From Labilithrix luteola (GTDB lineage: Bacteria; Myxococcota_A; Polyangia; Polyangiales; Polyangiaceae): 64,000 nt of DNA. How positions within the stretch are numbered: the first letter of the stretch is position 1; every line of letters begins with the position of its first letter. The stretch spans positions 3,224,001-3,288,000 of the forward strand of contig NZ_CP012333.1 in NCBI RefSeq assembly GCF_001263205.1, read 5' to 3'. This document shows positions 34,249 to 43,969 of the stretch, one piece after another. The position numbers and the translations under genes are program-made. The notes under the pieces were generated by a model, which worked only from the letters and a program-made list of their open reading frames with translations, was not told the origin of the DNA and searched no databases.

Positions 34249-36033
34249 TCAATGCACCGATACGAGCGGCGTTTCGACGAGCGTCCGGTGTGCCGTGCCC
34301 CCGGGATACGCGTAGCTTGCCGCGCGGTCCCAGCCCCAGATGGTGGCGGTGAACGGGCCCGCACTCTGCATTCCGTGAAGGCCCCGGGTGCATGTCCGGT
34401 CGCCGGTGACCAAGCCGTTGCCGCCCTTGATGCTGAGATCGACGCGGGCGTATTCGAATTCGCCACGACTCCCGAGCGGGCGGAAGCCCTGAATCGGGCC
34501 TGTGCAATCGAGCTCGACGTCGTCGAAGCGACCATCGGTCTTCTGACGAATGACGACGAGCGACGTCTCGGCGTACGTGGGGTCGGCGTAGAAGCTGTAA
34601 GCGCCGAGGTACTGGCCCGTCGGCACCACGTTGACGAACTCGGGGTCACCCGCGGTCCCGTACGATGGCGACCCGAAGTAGCCGCCGAGCCATCCGGTCA
34701 TGTACGCGGCGAGATAGAACGGATGCTCGGTGTCCTGGGAGCGAACGACGATCCCGCTGCCGACGGTCACCGGAAAGTAGGCTGACTCGCCAGCCTGGAG
34801 CTCGGTCGGCGCGCCGGGCGGGATGGTGGGCTCGTACTCGAAGCGGGTGCCGTCGCGCGCGGCGACGATGCGGTAGGGCATCGGCTCCTGCTCGTCGCCG
34901 GCTCGCGGCCGGTAGCCGGCGCTCGCGTACTCCGAGCCCCAATGCTCGAAGCTCGGGATCTGCTGGCCGAGCGTGTCGCACGCTGCGCCGGTCGACGGGA
35001 TGTCCGCGCACTGGTGACCGCCGAACACGCTCGTCGGCTTGTCCGACACGATGAAGCTTCCGGTCAACTCGTCCGTCTGGGTGAGCTGCAAAAACTCGCC
35101 GTGGCCGAGGGTGTAGCTGACGGGTACGCCTGCAGGGGACCCCGCGATCGCCGAGTTCCCGAGGATGTCCTTGCGCGGATAGACGGTCACCTTGGTGTCG
35201 TCCTCGGCGGCCACGATCTGCGCGACCGGCTTGCCGGCGGTGACAGCCTCCCAGCCGTTGATGATGACGTTCTCCTTCGACCACGACACGACCGGCTGGA
35301 CGAGCGTGGCCGATGGCAGAAAGCTGGCGGCACCGCCAAACGGGTAGATCGTGGAGAGAGCAACCGGCGTCGACGTCTCGAGCCGGAAGGATTTTCCGAC
35401 CGACGTGCCGCGGTTCGATGGCGTGGACCAGTAGTGAGCCGCCTTGACCCCGGACGGGCAGCGAATGACCTGGGGTTCGTCCGGCAGCGATGGATCGCGA
35501 TCGGAGAGAAAGACGATGACGCTCTCCCCGGCGGCAAGAGGCCCCGTGTGCGCCTCGAGCGAGGAGCTACCGACGGCGGTGCGGTAGACGGCGCCGGAGA
35601 GGTCGAGCTTTTTGCCGTCACGCTCGAGCGTGAGATCGACAGCGAGCGTCGACGAGTTGACGATGAAGGCGGCGTAGCATGCGTCGCCGAACTGCGGTGA
35701 CGACGGAGGCGCCTGGAAGTAGAAGTCACAACCCGTCGAGCGGGAATCGGCAGCTGCCGCGGCACACGGCTCCTGGCAAGTGCCGGCGCCGCAAGCAAGG
35801 TCGTTGCTGCACTCCACGATCACCTGGCCGGTGCACGAGTCGAGGACCTTGCGACCGTCGATCGAGCACTGGTACCCGCAGTGCCCCGCGTCTGGCGACG
35901 GCTCACCGCCGAAGTTCTGTGGTGCGGTCGTGAACGGGTCACGATCGTGACCGCACGCGCCGGCACCGACTCCGGCGCCGAGCGCGAGTGCCAAAACGGA
36001 GAGCGTGATCGTCGTTGGGCTACGCAGGCTCAT
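34249..36033 (-). CDS. Module B gene 8: IgGFc-binding-domain lipoprotein
   Basis: The 594-residue protein starts at ATG 36033, inside an ATGA overlap with the RCC1 gene. The lipobox is GAGAC. A Cys-rich segment (HCGYQCSIDGRKVLDSC) is followed by a large beta-rich region resembling the IgGFc-binding N-terminal domain (ALSTIYPFGGAASFLPSATL, FEHWGSEYASAG, PFYLAAYMTGWLGG). It ends in IWGWDRAASYAYPGGTA. Such domains occur in bacterial surface proteins and are thought to mediate adhesion. It is the last gene of module B and has no match in module A. Confidence 0.8.
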   Translation of the reverse strand: MSLRSPTTITLSVLALALGAGVGAGACGHDRDPFTTAPQNFGGEPSPDAGHCGYQCSIDGRKVLDSCTGQVIVECSNDLACGAGTCQEPCAAAAADSRSTGCDFYFQAPPSSPQFGDACYAAFIVNSSTLAVDLTLERDGKKLDLSGAVYRTAVGSSSLEAHTGPLAAGESVIVFLSDRDPSLPDEPQVIRCPSGVKAAHYWSTPSNRGTSVGKSFRLETSTPVALSTIYPFGGAASFLPSATLVQPVVSWSKENVIINGWEAVTAGKPVAQIVAAEDDTKVTVYPRKDILGNSAIAGSPAGVPVSYTLGHGEFLQLTQTDELTGSFIVSDKPTSVFGGHQCADIPSTGAACDTLGQQIPSFEHWGSEYASAGYRPRAGDEQEPMPYRIVAARDGTRFEYEPTIPPGAPTELQAGESAYFPVTVGSGIVVRSQDTEHPFYLAAYMTGWLGGYFGSPSYGTAGDPEFVNVVPTGQYLGAYSFYADPTYAETSLVVIRQKTDGRFDDVELDCTGPIQGFRPLGSRGEFEYARVDLSIKGGNGLVTGDRTCTRGLHGMQSAGPFTATIWGWDRAASYAYPGGTAHRTLVETPLVSVH

Positions 36034-37367
36034 GGAAGGAGGACCTCGACCGGAACAGGGCTTCGACCTCGGTTTTGACCGTTCCCGAGTTGCCCGAAGG
36101 AATTGGCGCCCCAGCAGCGCACCGTGCCATTGGTCAGTAGCGCGCAGCTCGTGCTCGTCGTGACCTCGATCCGCGAAGCGGGCGTCGAGAGGCCGGCGAC
36201 TTGTTTGGGCTGCAGGGCATCGTCGAACGAGCCGTCGCCGACCTGTCCGTCGTCGTTCGCGCCCCGGCAAAGGACTTTGCCGGCTTCACCGATGGCGCAC
36301 CACCGATAGGCGCGCGTCTGCCCGTTCTCTACCGTCGTGCGCGTGGTCGCGATATCGACGATGGGCTCGGGCGTGTAGACGAGCTCCGGCAGCGCACGTT
36401 CGAGAGGTGCGGAGGTCGCCGGGTAGAGCGGTACACCCCAGCAATAGCCCGCGCCTCCTGCGGCCATGCATGCGTTGTCGTGTGCCAGATCGACACGCAT
36501 GATCCCGCTCGCGGCGATCGGGGCCGGGCTCGGATCGGGTGAGAGCGATGAGGCGCGACCGAGCGGCGGGTTCGCGCCCCAACTCACGGCGGTCCCGTCC
36601 TCGCGGAGAAGGAGCGTGGCGGTGCCGACGAGCACACGCGCGATCGGCGCGCCCTTCGGGATGTCCAGCGCGAGCGGCGCGGATGCGGGCGCTGCGTCCT
36701 CCCACGGCGGCGCGAGCTGTCCGTTGCGGTTCGACCCCCAGCAGAGAACGCGGCCATCGGTCAGCGCCGCGCAACCGACGTCGTAGCCGATGCCGACGTG
36801 CGCAGCGGGAGGGAGCGACAGCTTCACGGGGGTCGTGGTCGTCGTGATGGTCGCGATGTTCGCCGGATCCTGGAGAAAGGGCCCCGTCCCCCAGCAGTAC
36901 ACATCACCGTTCGAGACGACCGCGCACGTGTGTTCGAGCTCGACGACGTCGGTGAGACCGGCGATGCGCGTGGGCGTCGAGCTGTCTTCGGACGAGGCGC
37001 CGCGCCCGAGCTGGCCACTTGCGTTGGCCCCCCAACAGGCCACCGTCTTGTCACTCAGAAGCGCGCAGAAGCCGTCGGCGCGCGCATCGGGCGTCGGGCC
37101 GAGCGTCCTCGAGAGAGACACGACGCACGGCTCCGAGGCGCACGTCACCGGCAAGGGCGTGCCCTCGAAGCGCGGCTTGGTCGCGTCGACTCCCGCTTCC
37201 TGCAGGGGCGTGGAGACGACGGCCGCGTCGGCCTGGGGAGCTTCGCTCTGGCCAACGACATCGTCGCTCGTCGTGCACGCGACGAGAGCAATGCCCACGC
37301 CTCCGAGCGAGGCGAAGACGAAGAGGCACGCGGCCCGATGGTCAGAGTGTCGTCTTGTGGAACGCAT
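36030..37367 (-). CDS. Module B gene 7: RCC1-repeat lipoprotein
   Basis: The 445-residue protein has lipobox ALVAC and an Asp/Ala linker. Seven RCC1-type blades are marked by CWGAN, CWGTG, CWGSN, SWGAN, CWGVP, CRGAN and CWGAN. The entry block EPCVVSLSRTLG and the Cys-free fourth blade match the module A protein at 17869-19263, supporting common descent. It overlaps the downstream gene by 4 nt, and its start lies inside the end of the upstream gene (26 nt). Surface binding is inferred. Confidence 0.85.
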   Translation of the reverse strand: MRSTRRHSDHRAACLFVFASLGGVGIALVACTTSDDVVGQSEAPQADAAVVSTPLQEAGVDATKPRFEGTPLPVTCASEPCVVSLSRTLGPTPDARADGFCALLSDKTVACWGANASGQLGRGASSEDSSTPTRIAGLTDVVELEHTCAVVSNGDVYCWGTGPFLQDPANIATITTTTTPVKLSLPPAAHVGIGYDVGCAALTDGRVLCWGSNRNGQLAPPWEDAAPASAPLALDIPKGAPIARVLVGTATLLLREDGTAVSWGANPPLGRASSLSPDPSPAPIAASGIMRVDLAHDNACMAAGGAGYCWGVPLYPATSAPLERALPELVYTPEPIVDIATTRTTVENGQTRAYRWCAIGEAGKVLCRGANDDGQVGDGSFDDALQPKQVAGLSTPASRIEVTTSTSCALLTNGTVRCWGANSFGQLGNGQNRGRSPVPVEVLLP

Positions 37368-38844
37368 GGCGATTTCCGACGGCCCAGAGGTTCGAGGTCG
37401 AGGTCCCGCGGACCTGGTGGAGCGGCTCGGTGAGCGGAGAGCCGCTCCGAGCGATGGACGAGAGCTCGAAGGTGGCGCCGTTCATCGGGTTGTCCGCGGG
37501 ATTTCCGGTGTCGAGCGTGACGCCCACGCCACGGGCCCAATTCGTGGGGTCGTAGCCGAGCGAGAGCATGACTCCGAAACCGCTCATCCACGCGCTGCCG
37601 TCCACGACCGCGAGCGAGGTGAGGTCGAGCGATACGTTCCTGATCGGGCCGTCCGCGAAGTTGACGACGTTGAACCGCGCGAGCGGGGTGTCACCGTCCG
37701 ACTTCAGGTAGACCAGCGTGGTCGCGTCCTCGAGGCCGACGACGGTGTTCGGGGCGATCTGCTGGAGCGATTGCACCCAGCCGGCGTTCGCGTTCTCGAG
37801 GTCGAGCGAGATGCCGTACTCGGGCATCTCGAAATGCATCATGAGCCGCAGCGCGCCCGGTTTGGGGTCGCAGACATTGAAGGCGAGATCCGCCGGATCG
37901 CCCGTCGGGTTGACGACGTGATCGACGAACGAGTGGTAGCCATCGGCGAGCTTCCGCACGACGAGGGGGCAAGCCGTCTCGTGCACGCCGCCCTCGGCAA
38001 CCTGCGAACGCACACCGCCGATCCACAAGTCGTCCGGGCCGCTGCCGGCGACGCTCTGGATGTGGAAGTGGTCTCCCGGGTATTCCGCATCGGTGAGCAC
38101 GTGCTCGACGACCCACGCGTCGTCGCCGTTCTGAGCCAGCGTCCGCCGGAAGAGGGTCGGCCCGTACCAGGCGTAGACGTCACCCGAGGGCACACTGTCG
38201 ACGCCGAGGGACGGCGCGAAGAAGTCGTACGGCGGACTCGCGGGGTCGAACGCCCTGGCGGTCGTGTTCGCGGCCCAGACGCGTCCCGGATCGTGAGCCG
38301 GCACACCTGCGTCGCGATCGTCGAGCCGAGAGATCCTCCAGGTGAACGGCGAAGCTGGATCGGATCGGACGCCGTGATAGACGAACGCCGGAGCGACCGT
38401 AAAGTAGACGTCGTTCTCGCTCGCGGCCCACATGTTGCCGGCGTACTTGCCGCGGTCGAACCGGTTCTGCGTGCCCTCACTGATGTACTTCCAGGCGTCC
38501 GTCGAGCGTTGCCATTCGAGGAACTGGATGCCGAAGGTCACGCTCTCGGCAACGGCGAACGCGCGTTCTTCGAAGGGACGCACATCGCGGATGTCGAGCT
38601 CCTGATCAGGCAAGTTCGTCGCGCACCAGCCGCCGGGGCTGCACCGCTCGAGGACTTTCGGGCCCGCCTCGGTGAGGCTCGCGCCGTCGGGGGAAGCCTC
38701 CGGCGTCTGGGCATCGAGCGCCTCGGTTCCACCCGCATCCGACGTCTGTGGCGCGGCCGCCGTCTCTCCGTCGGAGGTCGCGCACGCCGCGATGGCCGCG
38801 AGCGCGAGGGCCCCCGGGCCCATCATCCAATGCACCCTGCTCAT
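37342..38844 (-). CDS. Module B gene 6: propeller-like lipoprotein
   Basis: The 500-residue protein starts at ATG 38844, with GGAGG 6 nt upstream; the start sits in an ATGA overlap with the broken gene before it. The lipobox is AIAAC. The entry CSPGGWCATNLPDQ resembles the GTWCRIGLP entry of the module A propeller protein. Blades such as GNMWAASENDVYF, AGSGPDDLWIGG and GTSTSNLWAVG recur less regularly. It is probably an additional member of the propeller family that arose in module B. Function unknown. Confidence 0.75.
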   Translation of the reverse strand: MSRVHWMMGPGALALAAIAACATSDGETAAAPQTSDAGGTEALDAQTPEASPDGASLTEAGPKVLERCSPGGWCATNLPDQELDIRDVRPFEERAFAVAESVTFGIQFLEWQRSTDAWKYISEGTQNRFDRGKYAGNMWAASENDVYFTVAPAFVYHGVRSDPASPFTWRISRLDDRDAGVPAHDPGRVWAANTTARAFDPASPPYDFFAPSLGVDSVPSGDVYAWYGPTLFRRTLAQNGDDAWVVEHVLTDAEYPGDHFHIQSVAGSGPDDLWIGGVRSQVAEGGVHETACPLVVRKLADGYHSFVDHVVNPTGDPADLAFNVCDPKPGALRLMMHFEMPEYGISLDLENANAGWVQSLQQIAPNTVVGLEDATTLVYLKSDGDTPLARFNVVNFADGPIRNVSLDLTSLAVVDGSAWMSGFGVMLSLGYDPTNWARGVGVTLDTGNPADNPMNGATFELSSIARSGSPLTEPLHQVRGTSTSNLWAVGNRHAFHKTTL

Positions 38845-40042
38845 GGTTTTCCTCCGAGGGAGAGGACGATGCCTTGCCCGCCGACGTAGACCGCGCCGGC
38901 GCCCGTGCCCCAGACCGCGGTCATGGATGGTCGTCGCGAGCCGAGGCCGGCGATCTTGATCCGCGACCAGACGGTCCCGTCGTAGTGGAGGATCACGCCG
39001 TCGTCCCCGCGACCCAGATGTCTTTCGAAGACGAGCCCCAGATGGCACCGAGGTTCACGCGAGTGGGGACACCTTCGACCCCCTTCCATGCGAGTCCGCT
39101 CTCTCCGTCCTAGTGGCGGATCGTCCCGCCGCCGCCAGCCGCCCAGACGTCGGTGTCGGACGCGGCGAACACTCCCCACAGGCCCATGGTGGTGCCCGAG
39201 TTGAGCGGCGTCAGCGTGGGCGCATCGGAGTCGGCGTCGTCGATGCGGACGGCGGCACCGAGCTCGCCCACGGCGAACACCGTCTTTTCGGAGCTGCCAT
39301 GGATGCTCCGCGTCCGCTCGCATCCCTGGATGCAGCGGGTGGCCTCGATCCCCGACTGCACCGCGATCGTGCCGTCGGGCATCGCCCCGAGGCGCCTCAG
39401 CGTGATGTTGGTCGCGATCCACATCGTGGTCGAGCCAGCGGGAGCGAAGCCCGCCGTGACCTTGCGGCCGAAGTTGGCGGGCTTGTTCGCGAGCGCCGCG
39501 GTGGCAAAGCCTCCGGGCGACTTCCCGGAGGTGGTGACGAAGCTCGAGCCGCGAACGAGGAGCGCCCCTGAATCGGTGACGGCAACCTCTCCCGACGGTG
39601 TGAGCCAGAAGGCTCGCGCCGAGGTCTGCGTGCTCGCGTCGACGGTGGACCACGAGGTCCCGTCGAAGTGAGAATAGGCTCCGAGCGAACCCGCGAACCA
39701 GACGTCGCTCGGCGATCGGCCGGCCAGAACGCGCGAAGCCGTCAGCCACGACAGTCCTTGTGCAGGGTCGTGCAAATCGAAGGCGCTGGTGGGGCAGAAG
39801 ACGTCCGGCGTGCACTCGGATGGGAAGAAGTCGCAGTCGTCCGATGCGCACGCGTCGGCGTCGGCAGCGTCCGCATCCGTGGCGCCTCCATCGGCCGCGG
39901 GCTGGCCTGGCACCGTCGCGCCGCTCTCTTGCGGCTCGGCGTCGTTCGTTTCGGAGGCGCACGCGCCAATGGCGCTCGACGCGGGGGTCGCCGCCAGGAG
40001 CGCGAAGCAGATGCGGGCGGATCGCGAAGTGACGAGCTTCAT
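38841..40042 (-). pseudogene. Module B gene 5: seven-blade propeller lipoprotein, inactivated
   Basis: ATG 40042 has GAGGAG 9 nt upstream and starts a lipoprotein (lipobox IGAC). The frame stops at TAG 39110-39112, where the blade reads TIRH-stop-DG; TGG would give the expected TIRHWDG. Reading on gives AIWGSSSKDIWVAG, then a second stop unless one G is added in a G run at 39005-39008. After that, DDGVILHYDG and AVWGTGAGAVYVGG complete seven blades and end at 38841, overlapping the next ATG. A nonsense change plus a 1-nt deletion have broken a gene whose operon coupling is still intact. Confidence 0.75.
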
Positions 40043-41253
40043 CGCGCGGTCTCCTCGTCGGTCTTGCAAGGCGCCAACATGCAGTGGCCACCGGCACACG
40101 CTTGACCCGCGGCGAGGTCACACTGGATGCCGCATCCACCGCAATTCCGAGGGTCGCTGAACGTGTTCGTCTCGCAGCCATCCGTGGGGCTGTCGTTGCA
40201 GTCGGCGTTGCCTTCGACGCAGCGAAGCTCGCAGCTCCCGTGGACGCAGGCCTCGAGGCCCCCCGGCAGCGGAAGCCCGATCGGCGCTCCGTGGAAACAC
40301 TCGACTCCGCACCCGCCGCAGTTGCGGTCGTCGCTTCCGAAGTCGGCGCAATAGCCCTGCGTCAGTCCGTGACCATCCGTAGCGGTCACGCAGAGCGAGG
40401 TCCCCGCCTCGCACATGCACTGCGGGAACCCATCCGTGTTCACGATGCAGTGCGTGCCGTCCCCGCACGCAATGCCACACGCTCCACAATTCTCGTCCGA
40501 GATCCCGTGGACCTCGCAGCCGTTCGCCTGGTTTCCGTCGCAATCGAGGTAGAGCGTCTCACACTTCAGTTTCCCGCACTGCTGCCCGACGCATCCGTAG
40601 TGGGCCTTGGGAGGGTTCGGTTGAGGGCCACCGTTCGGGTCGCACGTGACGGCGCACCCTCCGCAGTGGTCGTCGGCATTGGGGTCGACGCAGTACCCGT
40701 TGCAGAAGAGGAGGCCGTTCGGGCATCCGCATTGGATGACGACCGCGTAGTTGATCGTCGTGTTCGTGCACGCATGCGTCGGATCGGTCGAGACATCGCA
40801 CGTGACGTTGCACGCCCCGCAGTGCTCGTTCGTGGTGGGCCACGTCTCGCAGCCGTTGTCGACGATGCCGTCGCAGTCGAGTCGCGCCGGGTCCTCCGGG
40901 CACTTCATCACGCATTCGCCGCCGATGCAGGCGAACGAATACTCGTCGGTGGTCTTCGGGCACGCGTGGCCACAGGCACCACAGTTGTTCGCGTCGGTGA
41001 GCAGATTCGTATCGCAGAGAAACCGCGAGCTCGCGCACGTCGTGTAGCCGAACGCACACGCGCTCGTCGGGCAGTACTTGGTCCCCCAACTCGCATCGGC
41101 GTCAGGGTCGGCGTCAGGGCTCGCATCGCCGGCGCCGAACGCGGCGGGCTGCTCCGCGGGCTCGAAGCCGAGGCGGTCGTCGCTCGAATCGCATCCCCAC
41201 GCGAGGAGGAGCAACAAGACCGTGGTGCTCGTCACGATCGAACGTGTGTGCAT
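40039..41253 (-). CDS. Module B gene 4: Stig1-like Cys-rich lipoprotein
   Basis: The 404-residue protein has lipobox LAWGC and an Asp-rich linker. Six Cys motifs (NNCGACGHAC, EHCGACNVTC, DHCGGCAVTC, ENCGACGIAC, RNCGGCGVEC, RNCGGCGIQC) match the six of the module A protein in number and order. The last repeat (DPRNCGGCG...CDLAAGQAC) is nearly shared. The stop overlaps the next start (ATGA). It should be exported and heavily disulfide-bonded, with a surface or matrix role inferred. Confidence 0.85.
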   Translation of the reverse strand: MHTRSIVTSTTVLLLLLAWGCDSSDDRLGFEPAEQPAAFGAGDASPDADPDADASWGTKYCPTSACAFGYTTCASSRFLCDTNLLTDANNCGACGHACPKTTDEYSFACIGGECVMKCPEDPARLDCDGIVDNGCETWPTTNEHCGACNVTCDVSTDPTHACTNTTINYAVVIQCGCPNGLLFCNGYCVDPNADDHCGGCAVTCDPNGGPQPNPPKAHYGCVGQQCGKLKCETLYLDCDGNQANGCEVHGISDENCGACGIACGDGTHCIVNTDGFPQCMCEAGTSLCVTATDGHGLTQGYCADFGSDDRNCGGCGVECFHGAPIGLPLPGGLEACVHGSCELRCVEGNADCNDSPTDGCETNTFSDPRNCGGCGIQCDLAAGQACAGGHCMLAPCKTDEETAR

Positions 41254-41402
41254 GGTTCGTCCAAGGGGCTCGTACGTACTTCTTCGGATCGAGAGAGGTG
41301 CACGCGGCGGCGCGTGCGCGCGCTTCCAGCGGCAGATTCGTGGGTCGAATTCGCTCGAGGAGCAGGAGCCGATCGCGGAGGCGACTCGGCGGCGAGTTCA
41401 GT

Positions 41403-42146
41403 TCATTCAGGCGTGGCTTCGATCACCTGGCGAACGCGTCGCAGGTGCGGTGACGACGGAAAGCGCGTCGCGAACGACGATGCGCGCGCTCGCGCCTCGC
41501 CGGTTCGTCCAAGCATGGCGAGCGCTTCGATCGCGATGCGCTCGCGCTCCTGCACGAGTACGCCGCCGACGCAGCCCGTCTCGTGCTGATGCGTCGTCGC
41601 CAGCGCGCGTGCGGCTTGTCCCGACCGGAGCTCCTTGCCTGCACGCTCCACGAGCGCGACTTCATCGCAGTCCGACGGCGCGCTGGTCTCGTCGGTGGTA
41701 GCGGCCGCTACGCGTTTGACCGTACCGACAGAAGGACCTTTCGCGTCCGGCAAGGCTCGAACGGATAGCGCCGGCGTTTCCCCGGACTCTTCCGGTGCGC
41801 CGACCGTGTTCGTCGCGCTGTCGGCGGGCTTCGCCGTCGCGGCGTGGTCCTCGACGGTCACGACGGCGCCCCCGCTCGACGCGGGACGTTCGTACGTGCG
41901 TGACAGACCCCATCCCGCCCCGCCAACGAAGATCGCCGACACCAGCGCCCCTGCCAGCCAGCCCGGTAGGCGCGCGACCGGCCTACGTTCCGCGGTCAAG
42001 AACGGCTGGACGCACGCGCTGAGTCGAGCCATCTCCTCGTCGTCCGGTCGCCCATTGCGGTGAGCGTGGATGATGCGGCGAAGCAGCGCCGCGTCCGGCG
42101 ACGGATCGAGGTCGGCATCGGCAAGCCGACGGGGTTCGCGACTCAT
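41403..42146 (-). CDS. Module B gene 3: single-TM protein, likely sigma-factor partner
   Basis: The 247-residue protein starts at ATG 42146, overlapping the sigma gene stop (ATGA). It has a cytoplasmic Asp/Arg-rich N-terminus, a transmembrane helix near residues 60-80 (LPGWLAGALVSAIFVGGAGW), a Ser/Ala/Pro spacer and a C-terminal helical block (RERIAIEALAMLGRTGEARA, then RFPSSPHLRRV) that matches the module A counterpart. Topology and coupling fit an anti-sigma factor, though no zinc motif is present. Confidence 0.75.
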   Translation of the reverse strand: MSREPRRLADADLDPSPDAALLRRIIHAHRNGRPDDEEMARLSACVQPFLTAERRPVARLPGWLAGALVSAIFVGGAGWGLSRTYERPASSGGAVVTVEDHAATAKPADSATNTVGAPEESGETPALSVRALPDAKGPSVGTVKRVAAATTDETSAPSDCDEVALVERAGKELRSGQAARALATTHQHETGCVGGVLVQERERIAIEALAMLGRTGEARARASSFATRFPSSPHLRRVRQVIEATPE

Positions 42147-42700
42147 CGGGTCTCCTTCTGCTGCCGAAAGCTCTCGATCGCCTCGTTGACGGCGGCGCGC
42201 GCGGCACGCAGTCGGGAGTACGCCGTCTGAACCGGGCAATTGAGCGACTGCGCCACCTCGGGCATGCTCAGCTCTTCGAGCTCGTAGAGAACGAACACGG
42301 CGCGCTTGTCGTCATCGAGCTGGTCCAAGATCGAGTAAAGGATTCGCCGCGCCTGCTGTTCGCTGAGCAGCTCCGCGGGCGTCGTCGGGTCGACGGGCTC
42401 GGGGAAGCTCGCGGCCGCGATCTCGGGCTTTCCGCGTCGACGTCGCACGTGGATGGCGACGCGTACGCAGATCCCGTAGACCCAGGCACGCAGCGAGCCC
42501 CGGTCCTCGTACGCGTCGATCTTGCGATGGACGACCATGAAGACCTCCTGGAAGGCGTCTTCGAGATCGGCCTTCTGGACGCCGAGGCCCCGGAGGACGG
42601 AGTGGACGAAACGGCCGTGCTCGCGGAAGATCGTCGCGGGATCAGGGCGGGCAGGCACGTCCGTCCCTCCGAGCACCTGGCTCGCCGGTTCGGTCCCCAT
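42143..42700 (-). CDS. Module B gene 2: ECF-type RNA polymerase sigma factor
   Basis: The 185-residue protein has region 2 (KADLEDAFQEVFMVVHRKID, then LRAWVYGICVRVAIHVRRR) and region 4 (LSMPEVAQSLNCPVQTAYSR). ATG 42700 is chosen; GTG 42724 would add eight residues, and neither has a ribosome site. It is the counterpart of 14100-14669, sharing the GICVRVA stretch, but the two are clearly diverged and may recognise different promoters. It overlaps its membrane partner by 4 nt. Confidence 0.92.
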   Translation of the reverse strand: MGTEPASQVLGGTDVPARPDPATIFREHGRFVHSVLRGLGVQKADLEDAFQEVFMVVHRKIDAYEDRGSLRAWVYGICVRVAIHVRRRRGKPEIAAASFPEPVDPTTPAELLSEQQARRILYSILDQLDDDKRAVFVLYELEELSMPEVAQSLNCPVQTAYSRLRAARAAVNEAIESFRQQKETR

Positions 42701-42838
42701 GGCTGAAGCGACGAGCGCTCGCACGAGGAATGATATCCAGCAGGGGGGCGCGGATTATGAACGCGACCCCAAAAAAGTGTCGGACCGGCGCTCGATGGGG
42801 CTCCGCGGCTTGCTCGCCGATTCCAAGTCTCACCGCCA

Positions 42839-43951
42839 TCAAAAAAATGGGATGGTCCCCGTCAGGCTCGCCAGCCCGATGACGGCACCCGTCGTGTAAA
42901 GCGTTCGGACCTCGCCCGAGCGCGCGACGTAGTTGGGCGACCGATGACGTTTCGGGACTGCAAAGCCGAGCTCGACGTGAAGCCCGGGACGCTGGGCGAC
43001 ACGGAGGCCGAGCGACGCAGTCGGTCCGAACAGGGACTCGGCGGAGCCGTCGATGTCGCTGATTCCGCGCGCGTCCGGGATGATCGCGCCGAAGAAAACG
43101 CCTCCGCACGCGTCCAAACGGGTCGCCGGCGCACGAGCAAGGGCAGCGCAAGCGCGAAGCTGCTGGTCGACGGCGGAGAAGGTGGCCCGCACCCTGGCGT
43201 CGACGACCGTCTGCGGTAGCGAGTAGCCGAGGCTCCAGTCGAAGCTTGCCCCTGAACGCCCCAATTCCAGGCGCGCGACTCCACGAATCGAGGCGCTGGG
43301 CCCGGGAAGGAGGCCGACGGCAGCCCCGCCACCGAGACCCACGTACAACCGAGCGGGAGGCTCTCGTTCGTCGGGCGGCCGACGGGCGTGAACCCGTGCG
43401 CGAGGCGGCACGGGCTCCGTCGATGGCCCGCCAAGGGTTGCGCGCGACGCCGGCGGCGTCATTGGCGGAGGCGCGGCCGGTCGGTCGACCTCATCCTTGT
43501 CCGGTTCGGAGCCCTGCCCCGGCTCGACGAAGAGCGTCACCACCACGGTCGTCATCCGTCGGAGCGCAGGGCACGAGTCGGCATCGAGATCGCGCGAGCC
43601 GAGTTCGGCGCCCGTACGATCGCGCTGGGTTACGCGCGCCTGATAGCGCGTGCCTACGCGGCGCTCGCTGCCTTCGAGGACGATGTCGGCGTTCCCCCGA
43701 TCCGTGAACGGCGATCGTCCGAGGGCAGCCTCGACGGCTTCGCGCACGGCCTTGTCCGTGACGCACGGTGGCGCGCCGGTGCTCTCGGAGCGCCACGTCA
43801 GCGCGAAGCTCGTTTCGGCATGAGCCACGCGAGGCGTGCCCCCGATGACCGCCACGACCAGTGCGATGACGCCGCCGAGGAGGCGCGGAGGCGTGACGCT
43901 CAAACAGCGGAGATCGCCGCCTGTAGCACGGCGAGGCGTCGGGGGGCGCAC
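42839..43951 (-). CDS. Module B gene 1: exported envelope protein
   Basis: The 370-residue protein has a signal peptide cut after AHA. The first domain has a Cys pair (GAPPCVTDKAVREAVEAALG and DADSCPALRR) that aligns with the module A gene 1 product. A Pro-rich linker and a beta-strand-rich C-terminal half follow (LYVGLGGGAAVGLLPG, FDWSLGYSLPQTVVDARV), probably outer-membrane associated. GTG 43951 is the longest start; TTG 43903 would still leave a signal. An inverted repeat lies 19-49 nt upstream of GTG 43951. Confidence 0.72.
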   Translation of the reverse strand: MRPPTPRRATGGDLRCLSVTPPRLLGGVIALVVAVIGGTPRVAHAETSFALTWRSESTGAPPCVTDKAVREAVEAALGRSPFTDRGNADIVLEGSERRVGTRYQARVTQRDRTGAELGSRDLDADSCPALRRMTTVVVTLFVEPGQGSEPDKDEVDRPAAPPPMTPPASRATLGGPSTEPVPPRARVHARRPPDEREPPARLYVGLGGGAAVGLLPGPSASIRGVARLELGRSGASFDWSLGYSLPQTVVDARVRATFSAVDQQLRACAALARAPATRLDACGGVFFGAIIPDARGISDIDGSAESLFGPTASLGLRVAQRPGLHVELGFAVPKRHRSPNYVARSGEVRTLYTTGAVIGLASLTGTIPFF

Positions 43952-43969
43952 TGGTGGACCGCACGATGA

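Noticed and set aside
36790..41589. Plus-strand frames of about 700 and 500 codons across module B
   Set aside because: Module B genes have signals, lipoboxes and coupled starts on the minus strand; the plus frames lack ribosome sites and have shadow composition.
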